From NCBI RefSeq assembly GCF_040054535.1, contig NC_090781.1, positions 17,706,260 to 17,770,259 of the forward strand: a stretch of 64,000 nucleotides of DNA, given 5' to 3'. This document shows, one piece after another, positions 53,638 to 64,000 of the stretch. The notes below the pieces were generated by a model. It was not told the DNA's origin. It made no database searches and saw nothing but the letters and a program-made list of their open reading frames with translations. Numbering within the stretch: position 1 is the stretch's first letter; every line of letters begins with the position of its first letter. This DNA comes from Antennarius striatus (taxonomy: Eukaryota > Chordata > Actinopteri > Lophiiformes > Antennariidae). The translations under genes were made by a program, and so were the position numbers.

Positions 53638-56600
53638 TCAGGAGGTGATGCTGCAGCACCGCGCTGAGGAGAGACAGGCGCCGGAGACCGACTGGGGCTC
53701 ATGGCTGGGGTTTGGGGAGAGGCGGGGGCTTGATGAAGACGTGGGAGTGGCTCTGCAATGCGATGATGATGATGATAAGTAGGAAGGGTTTCCTGGAGAG
53801 TTGCGTGCAGCAGGTGACACAGAGAAGGTGGTGGGGGTCCTGCTCCCGAATCTGGCCTCTAGCTCGCTGCATACCGCTAAGCTTCGTCTGGCGCCTTCTG
53901 ATCCCAACAGGGACCCGAACCCGGACCCTGGAGCGCTTTCAGAGCTCTTCGCCAGCTCCTGGCAGCGCTCAACAAAGCTCCCCCTCCGTAAGGACCCACA
54001 GTCTCTGTCCCGATCTGGTCTGGGCCGGGATCTGGCGTTCTGGCTGGGGCTGGAGGGTGTTCATGTAGGTTGGGATGGCGAGGGTCTGCGGTCCGGGTCC
54101 GGCCGAGCAGCTGGGGTCTCTGATGGGTTTGGTGAGGGGAAGGGGAGGAGGCCCCTGGCGAGGGAGGCTGCCACACAGGGAGGCAGAGGAACCCGAGGTG
54201 GAGGAACCTCCTCGTCCTCCAGAGTGGAGGCGCTCCATTCGGAAGCCGTCACTCAGCTGAGAGTGGAGGCTGGAGGGGAGGGAGGTGCAACAGTCAACAA
54301 CAATAACAACAAGAGAGTCCCCTAAATAAAGCTCTTCCTTTAATAAAACTGTAAATTAAACATTTTAAAGTCATTTTATTGTTCCAGCAAGGATCACATA
54401 ACCTCCTTTCAAGTTCTACAGGGTTGATAAAGACTAACAAACTGTATATGTGTGTGTGTGTACCTGCAGGTGGAGGCCCGCGGCGTGCTGTCAGGTGTTC
54501 TGGTCAGAGCCAGATCACACTGGTCCAAAAGCTCCAGCAGCTCTCCTCCGTGGGCCCACCCAGCGCTGTGAGACAACCAATGAGAGCCCTCATTACCGAC
54601 CAATGACAGAGCATTCTGAACACCGGCGGTGACTTCTTCACCAGCCTCACCTCTGATGTCGACTTTTCCAGCGATGTCCATGGCGGTTGTTAGGTCCCAC
54701 ATCTGGATGCTGCCGTTGCTATGGCCGCTGAAGAGGTAGCGACGCGGGCGGGAGCCGATGCGACTCGAGCCTTCGCACTCGTGGACCATGAAGGCGGTGA
54801 TGGAGGTGCCGTCCACTGAGCGCACCTCACAAACCCTGAAAGAGAGTTGGTGACATCACTGAGCTGGAGCTCCTTTGACGTACTTTATAAATGCCGATCA
54901 ATGAAACTCCTCCTCTGCCTTCTGATTGGTTAAAGGAGAAGCTTCTGCTGCTACAGCCTAATGTGGACATTCACCTCTTCCCATTGGACGACAGCCTCAC
55001 GTAAAGTTTATCTGTGTCCGGTACGACTCGCTGGATGAACACCTGCTGGTCATCTCTTTCTCCAAACGGACCTGAAACACACGACACACACCGCTGACTT
55101 TGCGTTGCCTCCTGAACCTGTACGTTTTCTGGTGTTTCAGACGGAGAACTGATGTTCATCTAAACAAAATGCTCCTGAACAACAAAGAAAAGCTAAGACG
55201 AAACTGAAACAGTTCAGGACGATGCTGAGCAAGGCTCCGCCCTTTGACCCCTGAGATTTATCGTTACCTATCTCTGTGCCGGCACTGCAGCCTCCGTGTC
55301 CGTCGACGTCATCCAGGCTTGAGGATCTTGAAGGAGGTGAGTGGCGTGGATCCAGGCTGAGTGGAGATCATCCCTCTGAACCGGGTCACTGTCCAGGTCC
55401 GGACATGGTTGTTGTCGGCACAAACTGAGATGGCACATGTGAGCATCTAGAGGTCACGTGATCATTTAATGTTGCGTTTCAACACGTCACAGCCGTCATA
55501 CCTGAGATGAGGTGTTTCTCTGACAGCATGATCTTGGTGACGGGGCTGCGATGGACAGAAAACGTCTGGAAGAGCTGTGGACCCGAGCCGACCGTCTCTG
55601 GATGCTGAACGATGACTCGAACTGTCCCGGAGCTGGTCCCATACGCAATCTCAATCCAGTTCCCGCTGTCACCTGATCACATGACCAACATGTTTATGAC
55701 ATTTATAGCAGACAGGTTGTGTTCTACTGATTGGTCACTGGTTTCAGTGAGCGGTATGGTATTAGATCAAGTCCCTTACTTGATTTGGGAGTGAGGTAGA
55801 CGCTGAGGGCGGTGATGGCATCTTCAGTCGGGTCTCTGAACATCTCCGTCACCAGCAGATCGTTGTCCTTCATCCTCAGAGGAAACTTCTGTACGTCTAA
55901 CAAGCGCAAAACAAAAGAATTATGAGCAGCAATGACTTTACAGTTTGAAGATGACCAACAGGTCACAAGTTTCACTGGTCCCAACCATCGGAGAGACGCT
56001 GTCTGTTTTTAAAAACCAATGAATGAGACCTATATAGTAGATGGAGCCGTTGTTGCCACCCAGGATGAGGAAGGAGCCGGCGGTGTCGTAGCTGCTGATG
56101 GGAACCACGTCCTGATTCTGTGCAGAGCAACACAACACACTGATTTAGTGTCTGTCGCCTCACTGCAGCAACAGTTTTATGGATCAGACTTGCTGCACAA
56201 CGGAATGTCTCTCTCTCACCTGCCAGTGTTTGGTGACGGCGTTCCAAACCCCAACCTTCCCTGTGTGGCTGGTAGCGATCAACTGATTACCAACAAAGAA
56301 GAGAGCCTCCACAGGGACATTCAGACTGAAGACGCCTGCAGAGACGAGAATTCAGACACCAGTTTTGTTTCTGACAAGAACATTTATAGAAAATTCTACA
56401 GCCACAGATTTATAGTAACGCAGTAGCTGTGAACCTGCACAGATCACTCTTAAAATATGGCTGATGTATTTATCAATCTTCTGTTTGCCTTGATGTAATT
56501 TCTTTAATTTACCTCCTCTTCAGGAACAGATGTTCTTACAATGGATTTAACATCATTTGGTCATGAAAAAGGAATGGCTGGTCATCAAGAAAAGGCTGAC

Positions 56601-58821
56601 ATAGAAACCAGTACCAATCTCATTTCCGTTGCCGTCTGGGCAGATGGCCCACAGGATGATCTCTGTTGCTGAGGCGACGGCTACCATCTTGTCGTTGTCT
56701 CCCAGGGAGCCGGCCATCACCTTGGCGTTGAGTGCGACTCTATCAATCACCCAATCCAGACGAGGAGACGTGAAGACCTGCTGCCACCCAGTCGACTCCT
56801 TCACCCTGAGGGAGAGTCAGAAGCTGAGGTCATGTCCAAATGTTCAGAATACAGTGTTAATCTCTAACATGTCCTGATCACTGGTTGTGGAACTGTTTAC
56901 CTGTAGCAGACGACAAACTGTGCGTAGGCCACAGCGATCCAGTTGTGATGACCGCAGATGATCCGAACCAGACCGGGATCAGAGAACTGACCTACCAACA
57001 TATTTGTAATTTCTTTGTGGTCATAAAGCTTCACAAAACACTCTGTTGATGGTTTGTAATCCACAGATTTTATGTGTTTACCTCCAGCTGTCCTCTCCTC
57101 AACGTTCGGCCTGCCGAGTATCCCAGAATTCCCCAGGTTGGGGTGGCATTGTGTTGCTGCGTCTGACTGGTGCCCTCTCTGCAGAGATGACTCTACCTGC
57201 CATGAACTGCGATCCGGCTACGCTGTGACGATTGCGTCGCTTCGCTGGGTAGACTGTGATGATAGAGACAGGAAGTGAGGACCCGACTCAGGGGCTGCAG
57301 GTGTTTCAGTGACTCACACTGGTTTATTGATCCTCAAGTCAGGCCTGCAAATTGATTCTCAGACCGAGCATAGAGGCTCAGGCATACCTGGTGGAGGTAA
57401 GTAGCCGTTAAACAGCACGTTTCCACAGGAGGATCGGTCCAGCTCGTCACACAGCTGCAGCTTACGCACTAATAAGAAACAAATTAAATCAAATTGCTTT
57501 CTAAATTTAAATAATTATGAAGTCGTGGTGGACAAAGTGCTCTGCTCTGATTGGACCATGCAGCAGGTCTCACCCAGTGGAGTGATGCCGTAGAACTCGG
57601 CCTCGTGCATGAGCATGTGCACGTTGATGGAGCGGGGGTGCAGCTCTTTGGTCCGCAAGAAGTTAAGGATGGTGGCAAACAGAGACGGATCTCTGTCAAT
57701 GAAGATCTACAGCAAGAAGGGAAGGACAGAAGGGTATCAGACAAACCTACAGAGGGTTGATTGTGATGTAATGAACAGACATCGTGATAAAGAACCAATG
57801 AACTCACAGCTCCAGTTTCATCTTTCAGAGTCGAGATCCGACCGCTCAATAGACTGAAGACAAAAACAAAACATCCAGCTGTTAGTCAATAAAACATTTT
57901 CAATGGAGTTTGGAATCTGAAATGTTTTGTGATTGAATGTAGAAGGTGTGAGTTATCATTACCCACCTGGAGAAAAAGGAGTCAGGAACCCACGTCAGCG
58001 TCTGTCGTGAGGTGCTAAACCTGTGAACAAACTTTGTCAGCTTTTCTCTTGTTGTGTGTGTTTGCTTTGGATTATAATGCAAACATTCCAAATCTATAAC
58101 CCACATAGAAGTTATACATTGAGCTGTACAGTACATCTGGATGAACCTTACCCAACTCTGGATGAAGGTCTGGTATTGCAGTGGTGGAAATATTTATATT
58201 AGTTTGTTCGTGATAAACAAGAGGTTAACTAATTTGCTGTAACTCTTATTATTATCGTATACTTTAAAAGGCACTAGTTAGCTTTTACTCCGTGTTTTCT
58301 TTAATTGTTTTTTTTCCACATGCAAGTCTAAGTCATAATAGTTTAATCTGTGCCGTACTTTACTATCCCGTAAAACACTTAAATCGAGTACAGCGATCTT
58401 CCCATGTTTCCATTGTCGGACACAAGGCAGCTTCTTACTTTCACTTCAATTTGGCCTTTCTATTACAAGTTTTAAAGTTATTTTTATTATGTTAAGGGAA
58501 TTTTTAAAAGAACTATGCCGAACAAAACACAAACAATGGCTCAAACCAGCCAGAATAGATGATGGCTACAGCTTTTTTTATTTTTTATGAGTAACTTCAA
58601 ACGTTTAAAGTATTGGGAACAACTACGTGTATAATTCTGTAATATCCTGATTCCTTATCGGGGTAGAATCCCGGTGGGATTTGAACCCCTGTCCTTTATG
58701 AGCAGCGCTCGGCTGCAGCTAGCCGGGGTTAGCCCAGCCGCTACAAACATCCTCCGGTTCCTCACCTCTTCCCTCCTACGTTCAGGTGGATGATGTCCCC
58801 GCTTCTCACCGCGGTCGACAT
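53638..58821 (-). CDS. SHKBP1: SHKBP1 (SH3KBP1-binding protein 1), with apparent frame breaks
   Basis: Seventeen exons, first 58766-58821, then 57967-58020, 57808-57853, 57574-57706, 57391-57468, 57082-57252, 56902-56991 and, approximately, 56613-56808, 56221-56334, 56030-56119, 55780-55896, 55502-55674, 55269-55424, 54976-55071, 54652-54836, 54475-54573 and 53638-54284. It begins [20 protein letters not shown]. The BTB/T1 domain ([29 protein letters not shown]) is followed by [20 protein letters not shown], then a WD-repeat region ([69 protein letters not shown]) and a C-terminal [13 protein letters not shown] block. SHKBP1 rather than KCTD3 fits [17 protein letters not shown] and SNTMPP. 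The human protein binds CIN85 and affects EGFR turnover. Every splice junction checked is intact, yet four exons need a one-base shift to keep the conserved reading (near 57140-57143, 55316-55320, 54540-54546, 53980-53984). A minus-strand AATAAA lies at 53181-53186. Confidence 0.92.
58660..58745 (-). repeat. Possible tRNA-derived SINE relic
   Basis: On the minus strand, GGTTCAAATCC at about 58677-58687 fits the Pol III B box exactly, about 50 bases downstream of a GCTAGCTGCAGCCGAGC region that could be a decayed A box. The T-stem pairs poorly, so it is not a functional tRNA. It abuts exon 1 of SHKBP1. Confidence 0.35.
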
Positions 58822-60660
58822 GGTCGGAAGATTAGCCGCTCCGACACAAGAAAGACGCGTCACTTACTCCATTTTTGGATAAAAACTGTTTCTACTCCTG
58901 TTTAGAAGAAAACTTCCTGTCTCTCGCTGAGCTGCGCTCCGGATGTTGACCTGCCCAGTGACGTCACTTCCGACGCGCATACTCACATCCTGTCCTGGCA
59001 GCTACCGCACGCGAGTGTTTGCTTTGTTAGGGCCGTGTCTGGTATTAATTTTTTTTTAAAATTCATTTTATTAATTGATTTATTTGAACGCTATAAACCT
59101 ACAGTAAACAAAAGTTTTGGACACTATACACAGAATAATTTCATTTAATACCAATAAAAAAATTTTTAAAAAAGAAGACTGCTTTTCTCATAGGAGCATT
59201 TTTGTTGCACAAATATTTCTTTTTTCATTTAGAAATTTGGAACTATGGCACTATTCAGGAAGACGTAAGCGATATTTGCCTTTCTATAGTGGTTAAAATG
59301 GTGTTTAAACCTTACAAATATCAGTTTTATACCTATAAATGTAAAGACCTGTATTCATAATTTCAAGCTGCACAGTGTCAGATTGCGTCAAAACATGGTT
59401 TTGTTCAACTGGAACCTCATGCAAAAATGCTGTTTCACTATTGTTAACAACTGTAAATTTGAATCCGACAGATCGCTCAGAATTTATTTTCATCAAAGTG
59501 ATAGTTTATTGTTCACTAAAGCAATATTCCAGCAATGCATTCACTGGGCATCATTTCATCTGTCTGGTGTTATTTCAGTAGAGATGCTCCTCTTCCTCTT
59601 CTTGTGTCTGATATCTTCCTCTCCCCTGCTGGATTCCTCTTCCTCCCATTCTCTCTCGGATCACACCAACGTGGGTCAGAGATGCACTCTTGTGCATCAA
59701 CAATGTCCAGAGCTGTGGATGTAGAAAAGTGTTTTGAAGTTGGAATCTGAAGAAGTTATGTCTGATATCACCTCTTAAACTCCAGGACAAATTTTGATGG
59801 AAAACACTTTGGGGTTATTTATTATGCAAGTGCCTTATAAGGTGAATTTTAGTCAAGATGTAAAAAAGAAGATAAAATTTAAAAAAACTCAAGAGAGTTA
59901 ACCAAGAGCCTGTTTCCTTCGACGGTTTGGCAGAAGGGCTTTGTGTTGTTTCTTTCCGTGGACCTTACTTTGTCTCAGCTGCTGAGCCAAATGTCAAAAC
60001 CAAGAACTCAACCTCTTCATCATTTTGACATTGAGCTCACATGATTCATGTGCCTAAAAAAGACTCATGTATACACAGAGCCAGGTGGAAGGGAGTTAGG
60101 GGGGTGGAGGAGGGAGGCAGAGACTAAAAGTGGAAAAGATGTCAAACTAAAAAGGGGAATTGATCAGTAGCAGTCTGAAGCACATCCTGTTATCCGCAGG
60201 GATGATGTACAGATGGGGGGAGTCATGGCCCTATGTTATGCATTAAGGGGATAAAACAATTACAAGGTAAAGAAAAAAGTGTAAAACTTTCTAAAGGATA
60301 AAATAACAAGAACAGCACCTTTAAGTGTCTCTAAAATAGAGAAAAGATTATATGCTCTTATGGAGGCCTTTTCCAACATCTTGTAGAACAAACTGACCTC
60401 TGTGAGTCTCTGTAGTCACAGAGATTATCTGGATTATTTTTGGTCAGTCAAATTTGAAAGCCGGATGTGGCTCCTTATTCAAAGTTTTAACGACACTTCA
60501 GTTTGTTAAAGGTAATAGCATTAATAGCCACTAGATGTCACACTGCAACACAAACGGGTTGAAAGCGGTCCAGAGTCCACACCCCCCCCCCCTCCAAAAA
60601 AACCCCCCAAAAAACAAAACTCTCTCTCAAGAAAATCAACAGAAGGAGCAAAAAGACAAT
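58822..60660. other. SHKBP1 promoter and intergenic region
   Basis: The SHKBP1 promoter is the GC-rich stretch at about 58822-59030. Beyond it the sequence is AT-rich, with short open frames only and no conserved protein. Nothing further is recognisable up to the dinucleotide arrays. Confidence 0.5.
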
Positions 60661-60663
60661 AAC

Positions 60664-61023
<360 letters not shown>

Positions 61024-61067
61024 ACGGGGAAGCTGCTGTTACACCACCAGTTTAATTTCTACCGCAG

Positions 61068-61117
61068 GTGGAGGACCATCTATATGAAGCTGAAAGAGCA
61101 TCAGAATCTTTATGTGG
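61068..61117 (+). other. Possible orphan exon
   Basis: A TTTAATTTCTACCGCAG acceptor-like site ends at 61067, and CTTTATGTG/GTGAGT follows, enclosing 50 bases that are open in two frames (for example WRTIYMKLKEHQNLYV). No homologue is recognised and no partner exon is found within the window. It could be the first part of a gene to the right, or chance. Confidence 0.25.
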
Positions 61118-61139
61118 TGAGTAGACGGAATGTCTATTG

Positions 61140-63404
61140 ATATAATTTTTGATTTCAGAAGGGAACCTGTATGAGTTTTAAAATCTGCTGTTTGATATCT
61201 AAACTTAATTTCTCAGAAAAGCTATTAATTGGTTCCCAATTTCCTGAGAAACTATAAACAGCAGTCTGGGATCTAGTCTGTTCCGTTCTGCAGAACAACA
61301 ACTTCAGTAAAAAAAGAAAAGAAAAATGAAAGAAAAGAAACAATAACTAAAATGACATATCCACACCATCTTTCCCAGAATGAGGGAATATATTAGCTCC
61401 ATAAAATACTTATTTATAAAAGAAATTAGATTTATAACTGTACACCTCATCCATTCAGCATAAAGACAGAGCACTGTCTTTATGCTGTTGATGACATCAT
61501 CCATCAGAAGTGGTGATCATTCTTTAATCCTGAGATCTTTGAACTGGTTCTTTCAGTGATTCTTGGACTCAACTCCATTCGGTACTTGTAAACAACACAC
61601 TACCCAAGTGCTTCGTATCAGTAGTTACAGCAGAGGCTGCCATTGATCCAACAGGAATGTGAAGATAATTTTGCACAAATTCGAAAAAACTGAATCCCAA
61701 CTTTTAGAATATACAGAAATCTTGTAAAAACAAACAAACCAACAGTTTTTACTCGTAGAATGAATTTTTTTCACAGAAACATGTGAAAAAATGAAAGCAG
61801 GAGTGAAATGATATGATGATAACACATCTAATGACTTTTTATTGAATTTACTTAATTTAACTTTCTTCAAATTGAATGCAAAAATGGCATCCTTGCATAG
61901 GTCACAGTGAAATACTAATACAAAGCATGAAGTAAACGAGTCCACTCAGGAACGTTCAAAACCACAATTCCACACTAGATAGTTAGTTCTGAACTGTTTT
62001 TGAATTATTCCAAAACACTTCTCAGATTGATGACAAATGCCAGGAAACTGACGATGAGCAAGCTTAGTGGAATTATCAGTTGTTTGTCTTAGTCATAAAT
62101 GAAAAGATATACAAAACCCCTAACTCTCCAATCCACCAATCAGCACTGGAGAATGAGTGCGTTGTGTCACGTAGGATCTTCTGAGGGTTAGGATGTGGAG
62201 GAGGAGAATCTTATATCATGATTCTTCTGAACTTAACAACAATGCTATTAATAGAAAGGTTGCAGAAATGAACTGTGGACTTAATAGTGGTAAAAGAGAC
62301 TGGTTTTAATCTACGCCACTTACTCCGTTCAAGATGTCCAAGAAGGTTCAGATCAACACCACAGTTGTATGCTGTCACTTCTGGCACTCACCCTTTCACC
62401 AAGTTCCATGGAAATCCACTGGGATCCTTCTGACAAGTCAATAAAAAAGCCATTTTATGTGTAACCAAACCTTTAAAGCAGCTCTTTATGTGAAAATGGA
62501 GACAAAAAGTTTATTCCATGCAGCTATTTTATTGATCCGTGACAGAAACTGAAGTGTTGGTCAATATGATCAGCCCAGGAGTCATTTTACTCAGAAGACT
62601 GCATGTTTTATAATATCGTTGATCACCAGGAAAGAATGGGAAGCATGATTTCTTGCTTTTATGTCCTGGTTTGAAAAACTGGATCAACTTTTCACTTCGC
62701 TTTGTGGGTGTGAAAGAAACAGATATGAGTGGCTGAGATCAGTTGCAGTTAAAAACGGACTCAAAAGTCAAGTTAATTGTTTTCAGATCTACATTTATGA
62801 TTCCTGAGGACTATCGGTCCATCTCCTCTGAAGTTCAGTCGGGAGGCTGAAAGCAGAAGTTGTTGGTTTTCATCAGCTGATCTGGGCGTCCTCATTGTCT
62901 AGAATACAAAATACTAAGAAGAAACATGACATGCCTTCCAAATGCTGACTCATGCCAAAGTCTGCATGAGCGACGACCAAAGTGAAAACATTCAGATTCA
63001 CGCAAGCTTCCCAGAGATCCAGGGTTAAATGTCCATTTGACCCCCTGATTGCTTACGTTCAGCTCCATTGATAAGACCTGATAAACCAGTATGTTGTTTT
63101 CTGTCACATGAGTGTCATGCACACTGTAGCCTCTAGGGAATGCAAACAGGGTTTTACACAAAGCCTTATATATCTGAAAAAGTCGAACTAAGAGAGAACA
63201 AGCCATAGAGGAGGTGTGACCGGATGGGACGCAGTGTATTTTATGTTCACACTTAAATGGGAGATTTAAATTTTAAAAATAATTAAATACAACAACAAAG
63301 AAAATAAAATGCAAGTGTCTTAAAATCAACATACTGTACAGTATAATCTATATTGTTTTATCTTATTTTAAAATAGTTAATTCATTCACATTCATTAGCT
63401 TTTT
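61140..63404. other. Gene-free AT-rich region
   Basis: No exon, RNA gene or named repeat is recognisable. Only short unconserved open frames are present. Confidence 0.5.
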
Positions 63405-63727
63405 AAACCCTCTTTATCAGTTGTCATGGGTAGCGGGGTGCTGGAACCTATCCCAGCCAACTAACGTGAGGCAGGGGTGACTCCAGGCGCGACGTCAGTG
63501 CACCACGGAGCTACACCGAGACAGACACTCACATACTGTACACCTATGGGCAATTTGCAACTGGCCAATTAACCTGAAGTGCATATTTTTGGAGGTGGGA
63601 GGAAGCCACAGAACCCATAAAGAACCCATGTAGACACGGAGAGAACATGCAAACTCCGCACAGAGAGGGACTCGAACCGCCTTGTTGTGCGGCGACAGCT
63701 CTACCCACTGCGCCACTGTGTCCAGCT
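63405..63727 (-). mobile_element. tRNA-derived SINE
   Basis: On the minus strand the element starts near 63727 with a Pol III A-box-like TGGCGCAGTGGGTAG, then a perfect B box GGTTCGAGTCC about 40 bases on. The body GCGGAGTTTGCATGTTCTC, a GGCTTCCTCCCACC-type segment, CACTTCAGGTTAATTGGCC and CTGGGATAGGTTCCAGC form the long teleost-wide repeat consensus. A GATAAAGAGGG tail ends the copy. It is a moderately diverged, essentially full-length copy without coding capacity. Confidence 0.85.
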
Positions 63728-64000
63728 TAAAATGGCATTAAAAATAAATCAACTCAAATTCTAGTCAGATTTTGAAGTAAACTTACCTCTATCAACACAA
63801 TAACATGCTTGACAAATCTTCCTTTATTGGTTGGATATTGACGTTTGACCTTTGGCACTGGATCTAAGTTTTGTTTTGGTGTAAACGGGTTCTCATCCTA
63901 TAGAGGGTTTGGGGAGGGATCTGATCTGGTCATTGTTTTCCTCACAGCTGTTCCTTGTAAAATAATGTTCTCCACATAAACAGGAAGCCAGAGGAATGTT
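63728..64000. other. Right edge, unassigned
   Basis: Nothing recognisable. AT-rich sequence to the window end. Confidence 0.4.

Noticed and set aside
53801-54325. Plus-strand open frame of 174 codons
   Set aside because: It is the antisense shadow of the GC-rich last exon of SHKBP1; the minus strand carries the conserved SFVERCQEL block.
58660-58745. Functional tRNA gene on the minus strand
   Set aside because: Only the B box is convincing; the T-stem pairs poorly and no acceptor stem was found.

Overview
The window is vertebrate nuclear DNA, almost certainly from a percomorph-type teleost fish. The genes are multi-exon with short GT-AG introns, the proteins align residue by residue with my recollection of their human orthologues, and long CA/TG, GA and TC dinucleotide arrays plus a tRNA-derived SINE fill the non-coding space. 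I reconstructed most exon joins by hand from splice signals and reading phase. All ortholog comparisons are from memory, not from a database search.

Layout, left to right: the last exon of an SLC35F1/F2-type transporter (+, 446-751); AAMDC (+, 1920-2520), tail to tail with INTS4 (-, 2780-9175, 24 coding exons); an unnamed immunoglobulin-superfamily membrane protein (-, 9950-11182); KCTD14 (-, 12279-14029); RPS3 (-, 14655-18031) with three intronic SNORD15 (U15) C/D snoRNA copies; VSTM5 (+, 20813-23246), tail to tail with MED17 (-, 23938-28296); SIK3 (+, 30242-44072, 25 coding exons), whose promoter faces that of MED17; TMEM25 (+, 47500-50096); SHKBP1 (-, 53638-58821); then about 5 kb without a recognisable gene, with a large TG/GA array and a SINE near the right edge.

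Most of these genes have human counterparts on chromosome 11q (RPS3, KCTD14, INTS4, AAMDC, VSTM5, MED17, SLC35F2, SIK3, TMEM25), so the window is a compacted, rearranged block of that ancestral chromosome, with SHKBP1 (human 19q) attached. The genes are not an operon. They are individual housekeeping or signalling genes: Integrator (INTS4), Mediator (MED17), ribosome and rRNA methylation (RPS3, SNORD15), kinase signalling (SIK3), BTB proteins (KCTD14, SHKBP1) and Ig-type surface proteins (VSTM5, TMEM25, the unnamed gene).

I found no convincing undescribed system. The observations most worth a second look are: four apparent single-base frame breaks confined to SHKBP1, while eight other genes read cleanly; the three-copy SNORD15 set; a 205-bp TC array that forms the polypyrimidine tract just before the TMEM25 start codon, with an overlapping upstream ORF; a shifted cysteine pattern in VSTM5; the unnamed two-Ig-domain receptor; and an oppositely oriented pair of short non-autonomous DNA transposons.
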